Positions 27,970-36,172 of a stretch of DNA of 64,000 nt are shown here, piece after piece. This DNA comes from Halobellus sp. LT62 (lineage in GTDB: Archaea > Halobacteriota > Halobacteria > Halobacteriales > Haloferacaceae). The stretch lies in assembly GCF_037031285.1 (NCBI RefSeq), contig NZ_JAYEZO010000002.1, positions 62,001 through 126,000 on the forward strand. Direction: 5' to 3'. Position 1 is the stretch's first letter, and every line of letters starts with the position of its first letter. The notes under the pieces were generated by a model that was not told the origin of the DNA, made no database searches, and was given only the letters and a program-made list of their open reading frames with translations. The position numbers were made by a program, and so were the translations under genes.

Positions 27970-28056
27970 ATGACCAGTCGAGACGACGACGAGGACAGCG
28001 AAATCAACGAGACCCTCGACCGGCTCGTGGACTTCCTCGCGACGTATCTACCGTGA
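27970..28056 (+). CDS. Possible 28-residue protein
   Basis: ATG at 27970 to TGA at 28054-28056 encodes a 28-residue acidic peptide, MTSRDDDEDSEINETLDRLV followed by DFLATYLP. The acidic composition and amphipathic C-terminal half look like haloarchaeal protein rather than noise. It could be a real small protein or the remnant N-terminus of a longer gene. No family is recognised. Confidence 0.35.
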   Translation: MTSRDDDEDSEINETLDRLVDFLATYLP

Positions 28057-28357
28057 GATCGGTCTCCGCAAAGGAATCTCCCGAACCAACGAGTGACGCG
28101 CGGAAGGGGTCGAAAAACACGAAATATCCTGAACCCGGTATAAGTGGGTTATACGTTTAAGCTACAGAACGATACGGTTACGAGTCCTCTACTCACCTGT
28201 ATGCCACGCAGTACCCCAACCGACAATCGAAACAGGGCGACTGAACCGGAATTTTACCTCCCCGCCGGTGCCGGCGTGTCGTTCATCGCCAGTCGATTCG
28301 AGCGTGTCTGGGCGACGCTATTCAACCATCGCGTTGAACCATCGGGATAGATCTCTA
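28057..28357. promoter_or_regulatory. Promoter region of the DmdA-like gene
   Basis: 301 bp, lower in GC than average. AACCC..GGGTT arms around 28131-28149 enclose a TATA-like GGTATAA, followed by TTATACGTTTAAG (about 28148-28160). A 49-codon open stretch at 28201 lacks coding character and is not called. Confidence 0.35.
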
Positions 28358-29725
28358 ATGTCTAGAGAACAACACCAGCCGAACCATCCCAGCGTCGACC
28401 AATCGGATCGTACCATCCCCAGAAATCTCCGTCAAACAGGCGACGCAGACGTCGACCTCGTGATCTCGAACCGAGTCCGTAAGTCTCCGTTCTGGCACCT
28501 CTCCGTCGAGGAAGGCTGTCACGAGGCGACGGTGTACAACCATATGTATCACCCGCGGGCGTTCATCGACCCCGAAGACGGCGGTTCGAAAGCCGAGTAC
28601 GAACTGCTGGTCAACGACGTCGCGCTGTGGGACGTCGCGGTCGAGCGCCAGATTCGCGTCAAAGGGCCCGACGCCGAGGCGTTCGTCAACTACGTCATCA
28701 CGCGGGACGCGACCGACATCGAGCCGATGCGTGGCAAGTACGCCATCTGCTGCAACTATGACGGCGGTATTCTCAACGATTTCGTCCTGTTGCGACCCGA
28801 CGAGGACGAGTTCTGGTTCTCTATCGCCGACGCCGACCTGCTGCAGTGGTTGCAAGGGGTCACGGTCGGGAACGACTTCGAGGTCGATATCGACGAGATC
28901 GACGTCTCGCCGATGCAGGTCCAGGGCCCGAAATCGACCGACGTGATCGAGTCGCTCATCGATGACGCGGTCGAAGACGTCCCGTACTACGGACTGTTGG
29001 AAGCGACGATCAACGACGTCCCGGTACTGGTGAGCCAAACGGGCTTCTCCGGAGAGGCGGGATTCGAGATATACGTCCGCGAAGCGACGACGAACGCCGA
29101 AGCAGTGTGGAACCCGGTACTCGAAACAGTCAAAGACCACGGCGGGGCCGCGGGACCAGTAAACGGTCGTCGGCGGATCGCTGCCGGAATCCTGTCGTTG
29201 GGGCAGGATATGGACCACGAGACGTCGCCGTTCCAAGTCAATCTCGGCTATCAGGTGCCCGACGACAAGGACGCGGACTACGTCGGCAAAGCCGAACTGG
29301 AACGCCAGAAGGAAGCGATCGAGAACGGCGAGTTCCCGTTCACGCACAAACTGATCGGGCTGAAAATGGCAGGCGAACCGATTATGGAGTGGGCCTCGGA
29401 CTTCTGGCTCATCTCTGACCCGGAGACGGGGGAGGAATGCGGGTACCTGACGTCGGCGGGGTGGAACCCGGAGCTCGAGACCAATATCGGCCTCGGATTC
29501 GTGCCAGCGAAGAAACTGCAGGCCGCGACCGACGTTTCGCTCGACGACTCGATCTACGACGCGGACGTCGACATAGAGTTCGAGGTACACCTCCCGGACG
29601 AGTACGCTGCGGTGCCCGGCGAACCCGTATACGCGACGCTAGCGAAAGTTCCGTTCAAAGAGTCAGTCAATCCCAGCGCTCGCGAACAGGCCAAGATTCA
29701 CGCTAGGGACGATATGGACGATTGA
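28358..29725 (+). CDS. DMSP demethylase-like aminomethyltransferase (GcvT fold)
   Basis: A 455-residue GcvT/DmdA-fold protein, which binds tetrahydrofolate-type cofactors and moves one-carbon groups. It resembles bacterial DMSP demethylase DmdA more than glycine-cleavage GcvT: VYNHMYHPRAF, LWDVAVERQIRVKG, DVSPMQVQGPKSTDVI, SGEAGFEIYV and LSLGQDMDHETSPFQVNLGY match DmdA-like positions. The likely chemistry is methyl transfer from DMSP, a methylated amine or an O-methyl compound to a folate carrier. It is about 80 residues longer than marine DmdA, mostly at the ends. The next gene is a Bat-type regulator on the same strand. ATG at 28358 was chosen; upstream in-frame sequence is not protein-like. 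Confidence 0.75.
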   Translation: MSREQHQPNHPSVDQSDRTIPRNLRQTGDADVDLVISNRVRKSPFWHLSVEEGCHEATVYNHMYHPRAFIDPEDGGSKAEYELLVNDVALWDVAVERQIRVKGPDAEAFVNYVITRDATDIEPMRGKYAICCNYDGGILNDFVLLRPDEDEFWFSIADADLLQWLQGVTVGNDFEVDIDEIDVSPMQVQGPKSTDVIESLIDDAVEDVPYYGLLEATINDVPVLVSQTGFSGEAGFEIYVREATTNAEAVWNPVLETVKDHGGAAGPVNGRRRIAAGILSLGQDMDHETSPFQVNLGYQVPDDKDADYVGKAELERQKEAIENGEFPFTHKLIGLKMAGEPIMEWASDFWLISDPETGEECGYLTSAGWNPELETNIGLGFVPAKKLQAATDVSLDDSIYDADVDIEFEVHLPDEYAAVPGEPVYATLAKVPFKESVNPSAREQAKIHARDDMDD

Positions 29726-29866
29726 GAGTCGTTTCTCCGAGAACGAACTGTGACGAACGCAGCGATTTATGCCCAGATAATACGTATTGCAGGATAGATT
29801 TCACCGAGCGTCTCAAACGTGCTCACTTATACCGCTTAGTACACTAACACTCCAACCTACAGAACT

Positions 29867-30532
29867 ATGAGTGATATCAAAGCGGTCGTCCGAGCCAAGC
29901 ACCCTGATATAGTGCTCACAGGGGCAGTCACTCACGACCGAAGCTCGAAAGTCAAGTCGGTGTCAGAGGCGGGAACTGACCCGACGTCGGGGAAGTTCTT
30001 CTATCACATTGAATCGTCTGATTTCCGCCAATTCGAAGACGGATTACGGAATGACAGTACGATCGGCGAGTTCGAACGGGTCATCGAAACCAGAGACAAC
30101 AAGGCGATCTATAGCTTCGAGTACACAGACGAAGCGAAGATCCTCTCACCCGTAATTTCGGCCGCGAACGGTGTCATCCTCGATATGGAGAACGACGGAA
30201 GCGCGTGGATTCTCACAATATGGATGCCCGAGCGAACGGATCTGGTTCATCTCTGGGACTACGCGAAACAGAATGACGTCGATATCGATTTACTGCGCGT
30301 GAACGAGTACGATAGTTTAGGTAACACGGACGCTGGGCTGACCGATAGTCAGCGAGAAGCACTCCTCGTCGCGTTCGAAGCAGGGTATTTCAAAGAACCA
30401 CGGAGCGCAACTCTCGGCGAGGTCGCCGCTGATCTGGATATCTCTCAACCTGCTGCCAGTGGTCTTCTTCGACGTGGAATCCAGCGACTCATCATCTCGT
30501 CTCTGGTTGATGACAGTGAAAAGCCGGAGTGA
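29867..30532 (+). CDS. Bat-type HTH transcriptional regulator
   Basis: A 221-residue member of the haloarchaeal bacterio-opsin-activator family. Residues 1-155 form the N-terminal sensor-like region (FEYTDEAKILSPVISAANGV). The C-terminal ~60 residues carry the HTH_10 DNA-binding domain: LTDSQREALLVAFEAGYFKE then TLGEVAADLDISQPAASGLL. It probably controls the adjacent DmdA-like gene. GC content and codon use are clearly lower than in neighbouring housekeeping genes, a sign of transfer. Confidence 0.85.
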   Translation: MSDIKAVVRAKHPDIVLTGAVTHDRSSKVKSVSEAGTDPTSGKFFYHIESSDFRQFEDGLRNDSTIGEFERVIETRDNKAIYSFEYTDEAKILSPVISAANGVILDMENDGSAWILTIWMPERTDLVHLWDYAKQNDVDIDLLRVNEYDSLGNTDAGLTDSQREALLVAFEAGYFKEPRSATLGEVAADLDISQPAASGLLRRGIQRLIISSLVDDSEKPE

Positions 30533-30846
30533 TCACCGGCGACTCGGTGCCGTGCCGACGATGACACCCTGAGGGCACGACTCGCGTCTCCGTCAGCGTG
30601 GCGGTGTGTAGTCGAGTGAGTAGGTACCGGAGATACCTCGGGGAGCGCCCCGCGTTGTGCCGGTCAATACGCAGTGTCATCACTCAGCAAATTCGTCGTA
30701 ACTGAACGTGAAACCAACTTCGTCGACTCCTTACTGAGCGGTGGCTTCTAGGATCTCCTACCGCGAGCGAGGCCGAAGGCCGAGCGAGCGGCTTTTTCCC
30801 TCCAGGTTTTTGAACAGCGGGAACCCCCTGCTGGAAAAAGGTGGGT
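30533..30846. other. Intergenic region with inverted terminator-like element
   Basis: 314 bp, no credible gene. The right end (30803-30849) mirrors the element at 27726-27780: CAGGTTTTTG at 30803-30812 and TGGAAAAAGGTGGGTCTA at 30832-30849, enclosing a GC-rich block. It would act as the terminator of the PolD large-subunit gene read on the minus strand. A GGCC-GAA-GGCC hairpin lies near 30771-30781. Confidence 0.6.
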
Positions 30847-33800
30847 CTACATAAAGTCCGCAAACCCTGACTGCTTGTTTTTGTCGTTCTCGAAGACGGA
30901 TTCGAGGCTCTGTTCGAGCACTTCCAGCCGCTGTTTGGTGTACTCCCGACAGCCGAACTCCTCGGCGACGTGGATGGCGGTGTCCATGTACTTGTTCACC
31001 GAGCCCTTGTGCACTGTCAGGTTCACCCGCCCGCCGCACTCGCGGCAGTCGCCGGTGAGCGGCATCCGCCGGTACTTCTCGCCGCAGTCGAGACAGCGCG
31101 TCTCCTGTCTGGAGAAGGCCCGCAGATTGCCGATCAGATCGGGCAGGAAGTGGTACTCGATGACCCGCTCTGCGACGTCGGTCTCGTCGACCGCGCGGAG
31201 TTTCCGAGCGAGTTCGAGTTGGGCGTCCATCTTGTCCATCATCGAGCCGAGCGTCTTGTAGGCGGAGAGATCGGGACCGAGCGCGATGTCGGTCGTGTCG
31301 TGGGTGTGGTCGAAGCCGCGGTACTCGTCGTCGGTGCCGAGCGTGTCCTCGCCGAGTTGGATCAGTTCCTCGACGTCCTCGGGATCGTCGAGTTCGAGCG
31401 TCGCCTCGTAGAATTCTCTGGGATACTGCCGCACGATGTCCATATTGTGCGCCTCGTCGTCGATCTCGCTGGGATCGATGCGGGAGGACATCACGAGGGG
31501 GGCGTCCATCTGCCCACCACGCTTGTCGGGGAGATACTGCTTCGAGAAGTTCAGGAGGCCATCCATCAGCAGCATCACGCAATCTTCGTCGCCGTCACAC
31601 TGGCCGGTATATATTGAATTTGATAGGAGTGTGTGAGTGCCTTCGACGGTCAGGCAGTACGTGTGACTGACGTCACTTTCGATGTATTCGACGGTTTCGA
31701 CCGGATCGGTCGCGACACCACCGTCTGCACGCGCGCGATCCGCCCCCGCCTTCGCTCCACGTCGCTGGAATGGGGGATGAGGTGAAACCGGGAGCGAATC
31801 GCCGGGAGCGACCTGTGATGCCTCGACTTTCTCGACGCTTCCGTTCCACCGACAGAGTTCGTGGTCGGCTGTGACCGTTATCTCCCGACCGCTTCGGGTC
31901 TCAATTCGTACGAGATGCTCAGGTGCGACGTGTTTCGAGACCGCTTCGACCGGCTTCAGAACCTCCTCGCCGCCTTCGGTAATGGACGGGACGAACACGT
32001 CGCCGTCGAGTTCCTGCACGAGCGTCCCGAAGTCGTCCTCAGTCGGGTCTTCGAGGCGCGGTTCCACGAGATTACGGATCGGCCCGTAGTGCCAGTCGCC
32101 TGCCTCGTCCTCGAACCAGACCTTCGTCTCGGGATGGAAGCAGTTCCGACGCTTCGCGGCGTGGAAGTACGGATGCGCGTAGCCGACGGCGGCGGACGTG
32201 AAGCCGACGACGCGGCCGACGACCGCGGCGGACGTGTGCGGGGCCATCCCGAAGACGAGTTCGCCGACGAGTTCCTCCCGTTCTTCGACCTCGTAGAACG
32301 CGGGCAGTCCGTAGTACTGCTCTAAGAGATCGTCGACGAAGTCGGCGGTCTTGAGCATGTGTTCGGCCGCGCCGTCCGAGAGCACGATGTCCTGGACTTT
32401 CAGCTCGACCAGCTGATCGTCGAACTCCAGCGGTTCGCCGTCGATGTCGGTCTCATAACCCAGTTCGCGGAAGTCCGCGGCGGTCACGTCGAGTTCGGCC
32501 GGCCGGACCGCCGTGACGGGGAGGTCCGTCATATCGTAGCGGACCGTCCCGTCCTTGAACGACGTGACGCCGTTTTTCGCCCGGAGGACGCCCTTCTCCA
32601 TCGGTTCGGGCGTCTTATTCGCCGAGGTGAGACCCTTCACGCCCTTCAGGATGTCGTAGGCGGCCTCGCGCTCGCCCACCGTTTCGAGTGCGCGGCGGTA
32701 CTCTTCGCCGACGTCGACCGAGAACCAGTCGGGGCTCGTGACGTCGCGCTCGCAGCGGTCGCAGTACACGCGCCCGGATTCGTCGGGTTCGACGGTCTGG
32801 TCGCACTCCTTGCACTCGTAGTGGGGTTCGGTGTGGATGCCGCAGTCCGAGCAGGTCGTCCGGTAGGTGTGCGTGCCGCAATCCGGACAGACGCGGTCGC
32901 CGACGCGGACGTCGACGACGCCGCGACGGCCCCGCTCGTCTCTGTGCCGGGCGGCCTCGGCGACGTTACGCTGGTTGCCGCCGGACTCGCCGATCGGAAA
33001 GAGCGTGTGGACCGCGGGAGAGAGGTCTCGCGATTCGGACTTCTCGGGGCGGCCCATCCGGTTGCCGACGCGGGTCGGCGCGCGCTCGCGGATCTCGAAC
33101 GGCGCGACTTCGTTGACGGCTTTCACGGCGTTTTCGCCGTCGTCCCACTCGCGGGCTGACGGGGGGATGTCGCCCGGCTCCCACGTTCGTTCGAGTTCGC
33201 GGGGCCCCTCGCGCTCGACGAATCCGAGCGAGCGGACCAGCAAGCGCCATTCCGGAACCCGAATCGACTCCTCGCGTTGCGTGTGCTCGACGAGCAGGTG
33301 TTCGAGGATCTCGGCGATCGCCGCCGACTTCTCCAGTTCGAGGACCGTGCCGGTCCCACTCGCGGCGTCGCTGCCCTCATTTGCTGCGTCGTCGACCGTC
33401 GGACCGCCGGCCTCGTCGGAACCGGCCGCCAGCCCGCCGTCCGCCTCGGCGCTGACGACCCGTCCGGCCGCGACGGCGTCGGCGAGGTCCTCGAACTGGT
33501 CGACCGAGATGTCGTGCCACAGGTACGTGTAGTCCGGATGCAGCGGACAGTCGTAGTCGGTCGCCCACTCCGCCGCCTCCGTCGGCGTCGGCTGTTCGAG
33601 GTCGACCGCGGGGTCGTCCGCGAGCGCTTGGACCGGTCCCCCGGCGGCCTCGAAGTCCTGCACCCACCACTCGTAGACGTACGAGGCGGGCGCGAGCTGG
33701 TGGTTGTTCTCGACGAATTCCCCGAAATTGACGAGGTATTCGCCGAGATCGATGATCTTCTCGACCCCGTTTCTGATTTCGAGTGCTTCCTCGGGGTCGT

Positions 33801-35091
33801 CGATTCGGCGGACGTCGCCGTTGGCGAGGCGGACCGTCGGGCCCTCGATGGAGTCGACCGGGATGACGCCCGCGGCCTTGCCCGGCCGCTCGGTCTTGAT
33901 CTGCGTCCCGGTCGCGAGGAAGTCGTCGACGAGGTGCATCGTCGCCGGGTGGACGCCCGCGGTCGCGAAGCCGTGATTGCGCGCGCGCCCGTACCGGAGC
34001 CTGAACCCGCCCTCCGCGCTCGGGTGACCGAAGACGGGGCGACCGGCGATGAGGTCCCTAAGGTACTTCATCGACGGATCGAGCCGGGGCGGTCGGGCCG
34101 GTTCGTCGCCGGTCTCAAGGTGCTCGCTGTCGTCGCTCTCGGTGTCAGTGCCGCCCTCTCCGTCAGCGTCGCTGTCTTCGCCGTCCGCTTCTTCTCCGCT
34201 CGACGCGTCGATTTCGGCGTCGTCAGGGTCTGTCGCTTCGGCGTCTTCTTTGCCGATGGTGCCGTCGATGAGGTCCTGCAGCCACGGCCAGTCGACCTCG
34301 TCGAGGCCGCGGGTGTAGCGCTGGATCTTCGGCGCTTTCAGCGCGATTCCCTCCGCGAGCACGAGGCACATCCCGCCGCGGGCGGAGTTGGTGTCGACGC
34401 GTTCGAGGTCCCGGAAGCCCGAGACCTCCTCGTCGCCGGTGGCCTCGCCGTCGAGCATAATCGGCATGTGCTCGGCGATGAACTTCGTCTCCTTGTCCTT
34501 CGGCGAGTACTGGAGCCCCGTTTCCTTGTCGTAGAGGGCGACCTCCTCGGCGTAGCGCTCGACCTCTTTTCTCTGTGCCTCGTACTCCTCGATACCGAGC
34601 AGCGAGCGCGCGTAGTCGGCGACGAGCACCGACAGCGCTTGGGCGGTCCCGCCGGCCGAGCGGATCGGTCCCGCGTAGTAGACGTTCACGAACTCCGTCC
34701 CGTCGTCGTTTTCGAGGATTTCGACGCGGTCGATCCCCTCGATGGGGGCGGCGACGACACCCTCGGTGAGGAGCGCGACCGCCGTCCGCACCGCGCCCTC
34801 GACCTTCCCCGCGCGGCTGTCGTAGTCGCCGACCGTGCCTTCGACGAAGTCGGTGACGAGTTCGAGGGCGGCCTCCTCGCGGGACATCTGCCCTTCGAGT
34901 TCGCGGACGCGCTCGGCGACGCCGGGGATCCCGAGGATGTTTTCCACCCTGTCGGCCATGTCCCTCGCGACCGGAATCTCGACCTCGGGTTCGGGGTCGT
35001 AGCCCATTCCCTTCGCGCGCTCGGCGCGGTCGAACGCCTCGTCGAGCCGGGATTCGATCCGCTCGAAGTACCGCTCGTCCTCTTCGTACAC
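30847..35091 (-). CDS. polD2: DNA polymerase D large subunit (DP2) interrupted by a mini-intein
   Basis: 1414 residues before splicing. DP2 is the catalytic subunit of the archaeal replicative polymerase D. Zinc motifs CPDCGTHTYRTTCSDCG, CKEC and CDRC lie near residues 735-785, and CLDCGEKYRRMPLTGDCREC near the C-terminus. The catalytic core N-CDGDEDCVMLLMDGLLNFS is split by a 181-residue intein (residues 984-1164), leaving a spliced protein of 1233 residues. A long acidic insert (about 285-335) and a linker (about 555-595) are haloarchaeal additions. The extreme C-terminus QSGFADFM resembles a PCNA-binding PIP box. The PPC-domain gene is 2 bp upstream, likely the same transcript. Confidence 0.95.
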   Translation of the reverse strand: MYEEDERYFERIESRLDEAFDRAERAKGMGYDPEPEVEIPVARDMADRVENILGIPGVAERVRELEGQMSREEAALELVTDFVEGTVGDYDSRAGKVEGAVRTAVALLTEGVVAAPIEGIDRVEILENDDGTEFVNVYYAGPIRSAGGTAQALSVLVADYARSLLGIEEYEAQRKEVERYAEEVALYDKETGLQYSPKDKETKFIAEHMPIMLDGEATGDEEVSGFRDLERVDTNSARGGMCLVLAEGIALKAPKIQRYTRGLDEVDWPWLQDLIDGTIGKEDAEATDPDDAEIDASSGEEADGEDSDADGEGGTDTESDDSEHLETGDEPARPPRLDPSMKYLRDLIAGRPVFGHPSAEGGFRLRYGRARNHGFATAGVHPATMHLVDDFLATGTQIKTERPGKAAGVIPVDSIEGPTVRLANGDVRRIDDPEEALEIRNGVEKIIDLGEYLVNFGEFVENNHQLAPASYVYEWWVQDFEAAGGPVQALADDPAVDLEQPTPTEAAEWATDYDCPLHPDYTYLWHDISVDQFEDLADAVAAGRVVSAEADGGLAAGSDEAGGPTVDDAANEGSDAASGTGTVLELEKSAAIAEILEHLLVEHTQREESIRVPEWRLLVRSLGFVEREGPRELERTWEPGDIPPSAREWDDGENAVKAVNEVAPFEIRERAPTRVGNRMGRPEKSESRDLSPAVHTLFPIGESGGNQRNVAEAARHRDERGRRGVVDVRVGDRVCPDCGTHTYRTTCSDCGIHTEPHYECKECDQTVEPDESGRVYCDRCERDVTSPDWFSVDVGEEYRRALETVGEREAAYDILKGVKGLTSANKTPEPMEKGVLRAKNGVTSFKDGTVRYDMTDLPVTAVRPAELDVTAADFRELGYETDIDGEPLEFDDQLVELKVQDIVLSDGAAEHMLKTADFVDDLLEQYYGLPAFYEVEEREELVGELVFGMAPHTSAAVVGRVVGFTSAAVGYAHPYFHAAKRRNCFHPETKVWFEDEAGDWHYGPIRNLVEPRLEDPTEDDFGTLVQELDGDVFVPSITEGGEEVLKPVEAVSKHVAPEHLVRIETRSGREITVTADHELCRWNGSVEKVEASQVAPGDSLPVSPHPPFQRRGAKAGADRARADGGVATDPVETVEYIESDVSHTYCLTVEGTHTLLSNSIYTGQCDGDEDCVMLLMDGLLNFSKQYLPDKRGGQMDAPLVMSSRIDPSEIDDEAHNMDIVRQYPREFYEATLELDDPEDVEELIQLGEDTLGTDDEYRGFDHTHDTTDIALGPDLSAYKTLGSMMDKMDAQLELARKLRAVDETDVAERVIEYHFLPDLIGNLRAFSRQETRCLDCGEKYRRMPLTGDCRECGGRVNLTVHKGSVNKYMDTAIHVAEEFGCREYTKQRLEVLEQSLESVFENDKNKQSGFADFM
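31600..32142 (-). other. Mini-intein (181 residues) in the DP2 gene, C-terminal Gln
   Basis: On the minus strand this in-frame segment begins at Cys984 (CFHPETKVWFEDEAG, block A), has block B GREITVTADHELCRW, and ends with the block F-like SHTYCLTVEGTHTLL and SNSIYTGQ, then the +1 residue Cys1165 of CDGDED. There is no LAGLIDADG homing-endonuclease domain. The last intein residue is Gln, not the usual Asn, and the penultimate His is missing. Inteins at the same PolD site in other archaea, such as the Pyrococcus abyssi Pol II intein, are known to end in Gln and splice. The insertion lies at the catalytic aspartate motif, so splicing is required for function. Confidence 0.92.
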
Positions 35092-35093
35092 GG

Positions 35094-35513
35094 CTACAGC
35101 CAGAGGTCCAGATCGGTCACGTCGTCACGTTCCCGTTCGAGCGACTCGTCGAACGCGCGGAGGTAGACCTCGCCGGCGAAGACGGTCGCGGCGTTGAGAT
35201 GCCCCGCGAGCGCCTGTCCGCTGGGACGGGAGAGTATCGCGTGCGTGTGCGCGAAGCGCTCGCCGTCGAGGTCGGCGACGTTACCGACGCAGGCGGCGAC
35301 CTCCAGCGGTTCGTCGAACGTCACCGACTGGTACTCTTTGTCATCCTGATCGTAGAACCACACTTCGGCGTCCTGAACCGCGCCCATCGCCTGAAACCAC
35401 GCGGCGTCGATCCCCTCGAGATCGGCGAACTCCTCGATCTCCGTGCGCCAGTCGGCCCCCGTTTCGAGCCGAAGCAGAAACTCTCGGCTCGCGTCGACCT
35501 CGCGGTAGTGCAT
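35094..35513 (-). CDS. PPC (DUF296)-domain DNA-binding-like protein
   Basis: A 139-residue protein spanning one PPC/DUF296 domain, found in AT-hook proteins of plants and alone in bacteria and archaea. Motifs visible are EFLLRLETGADWRTEIEEFA, AAWFQAMGAVQDAEVWFYD, HTHAILSRPSGQALAGHLN (conserved histidines) and TVFAGEVYLRAFD. Archaeal members may bind zinc through the HxH histidines; no AT-hook is present. Function is unknown. ATG at 35513 preferred over a TTG at 35540. The DP2 gene starts 2 bp downstream, suggesting co-transcription. Confidence 0.82.
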   Translation of the reverse strand: MHYREVDASREFLLRLETGADWRTEIEEFADLEGIDAAWFQAMGAVQDAEVWFYDQDDKEYQSVTFDEPLEVAACVGNVADLDGERFAHTHAILSRPSGQALAGHLNAATVFAGEVYLRAFDESLERERDDVTDLDLWL

Positions 35514-35646
35514 ACCCTGTTGCTCGGGAGTCGCGGACAAAAATCATGCTGTCCCGACGGTGCGGCGTGAACTGCTGTCATCCTCGTGAGCCACGCCGGC
35601 GCTGCCGCTCGCACGTCGGCGTCGAAAAAATAGCCGAACCGCGTGC

Positions 35647-35814
35647 TTACGCCCAGTCTCGGAGCGACGGTGCTTCCGATACCCGCATCGAGAGCCACGC
35701 ATCATCGCGGGAAACGTCCGCGATAATGAACTCCGCCTGAGCGGGAGTGGAGTCCACCGAGGCCATCACCTCGGCGCGCGACGCGTCGGACACAGCCGTC
35801 GCATTCGGCGTCAT
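35647..35814 (-). CDS. Small conserved-looking haloarchaeal protein (55 residues)
   Basis: ATG at 35814, TAA at 35649-35647. The product reads MTPNATAVSDASRAEVMASV at its start and ends in ISMR-type strand sequence (AWLSMRVSEAPSLRDWA). The core FIIADVSRDDAWLSM is strongly protein-like and recalls a small family widespread in haloarchaea, though no function is known. It is acidic, soluble and lacks cysteines. The gene stands alone, with an AT-rich spacer upstream. An AT-rich stretch just before the ATG could hold its promoter. Confidence 0.65.
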   Translation of the reverse strand: MTPNATAVSDASRAEVMASVDSTPAQAEFIIADVSRDDAWLSMRVSEAPSLRDWA

Positions 35815-36172
35815 GTTTGTGAGTGTGTCTCATTCATACATAAACCCGTCGGATCGGAGCCGCCGTCGATCTGACGAATGTGCATAATTCTCACACAGAA
35901 ACAGACTATATCTGTGCATATTTGGGATTTTACGAGACGTATGGTCGGTAGAAACCGGCTGATCGTGCGAGTATGTACCAAGTATCACGACACATCTAGA
36001 CACACGGAAACGCATCCGATACTACGCGACTTTGCGGAAATCCACCAACCGTCGGAGAAGGTATCGTAGCGTTTGCAACTGACCGCTCATCCGACCGCAC
36101 GCTGTCGTGCGATCGAGTGGGTGAATACTTGCAAACGCTACTATAATTGCCGTATGACAACACACGGTAAGT
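35815..36172. promoter_or_regulatory. AT-rich region with a long inverted repeat before the hydroxyacid oxidase gene
   Basis: 358 bp without a gene. Perfect 13-bp inverted arms GTAGCGTTTGCAA (36066-36078) and TTGCAAACGCTAC (36129-36141) are 50 bp apart, centre to centre 63 bp (about six helical turns). The right arm ends where the TATA-like CTATAATT (36141-36148) begins, and the ATG follows at 36173. A protein bound at both arms would cover the BRE/TATA site and could loop the DNA. Confidence 0.6.

Noticed and set aside
28201-28350. 49-codon frame starting MPRSTPTDNRNRATEPEFYL
   Set aside because: Overlaps the promoter zone of the DmdA-like gene and lacks acidic haloarchaeal composition.
33277-35166. 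629-codon open frame on the plus strand opposite the DP2 gene
   Set aside because: Antisense to conserved polymerase sequence; no family resemblance.
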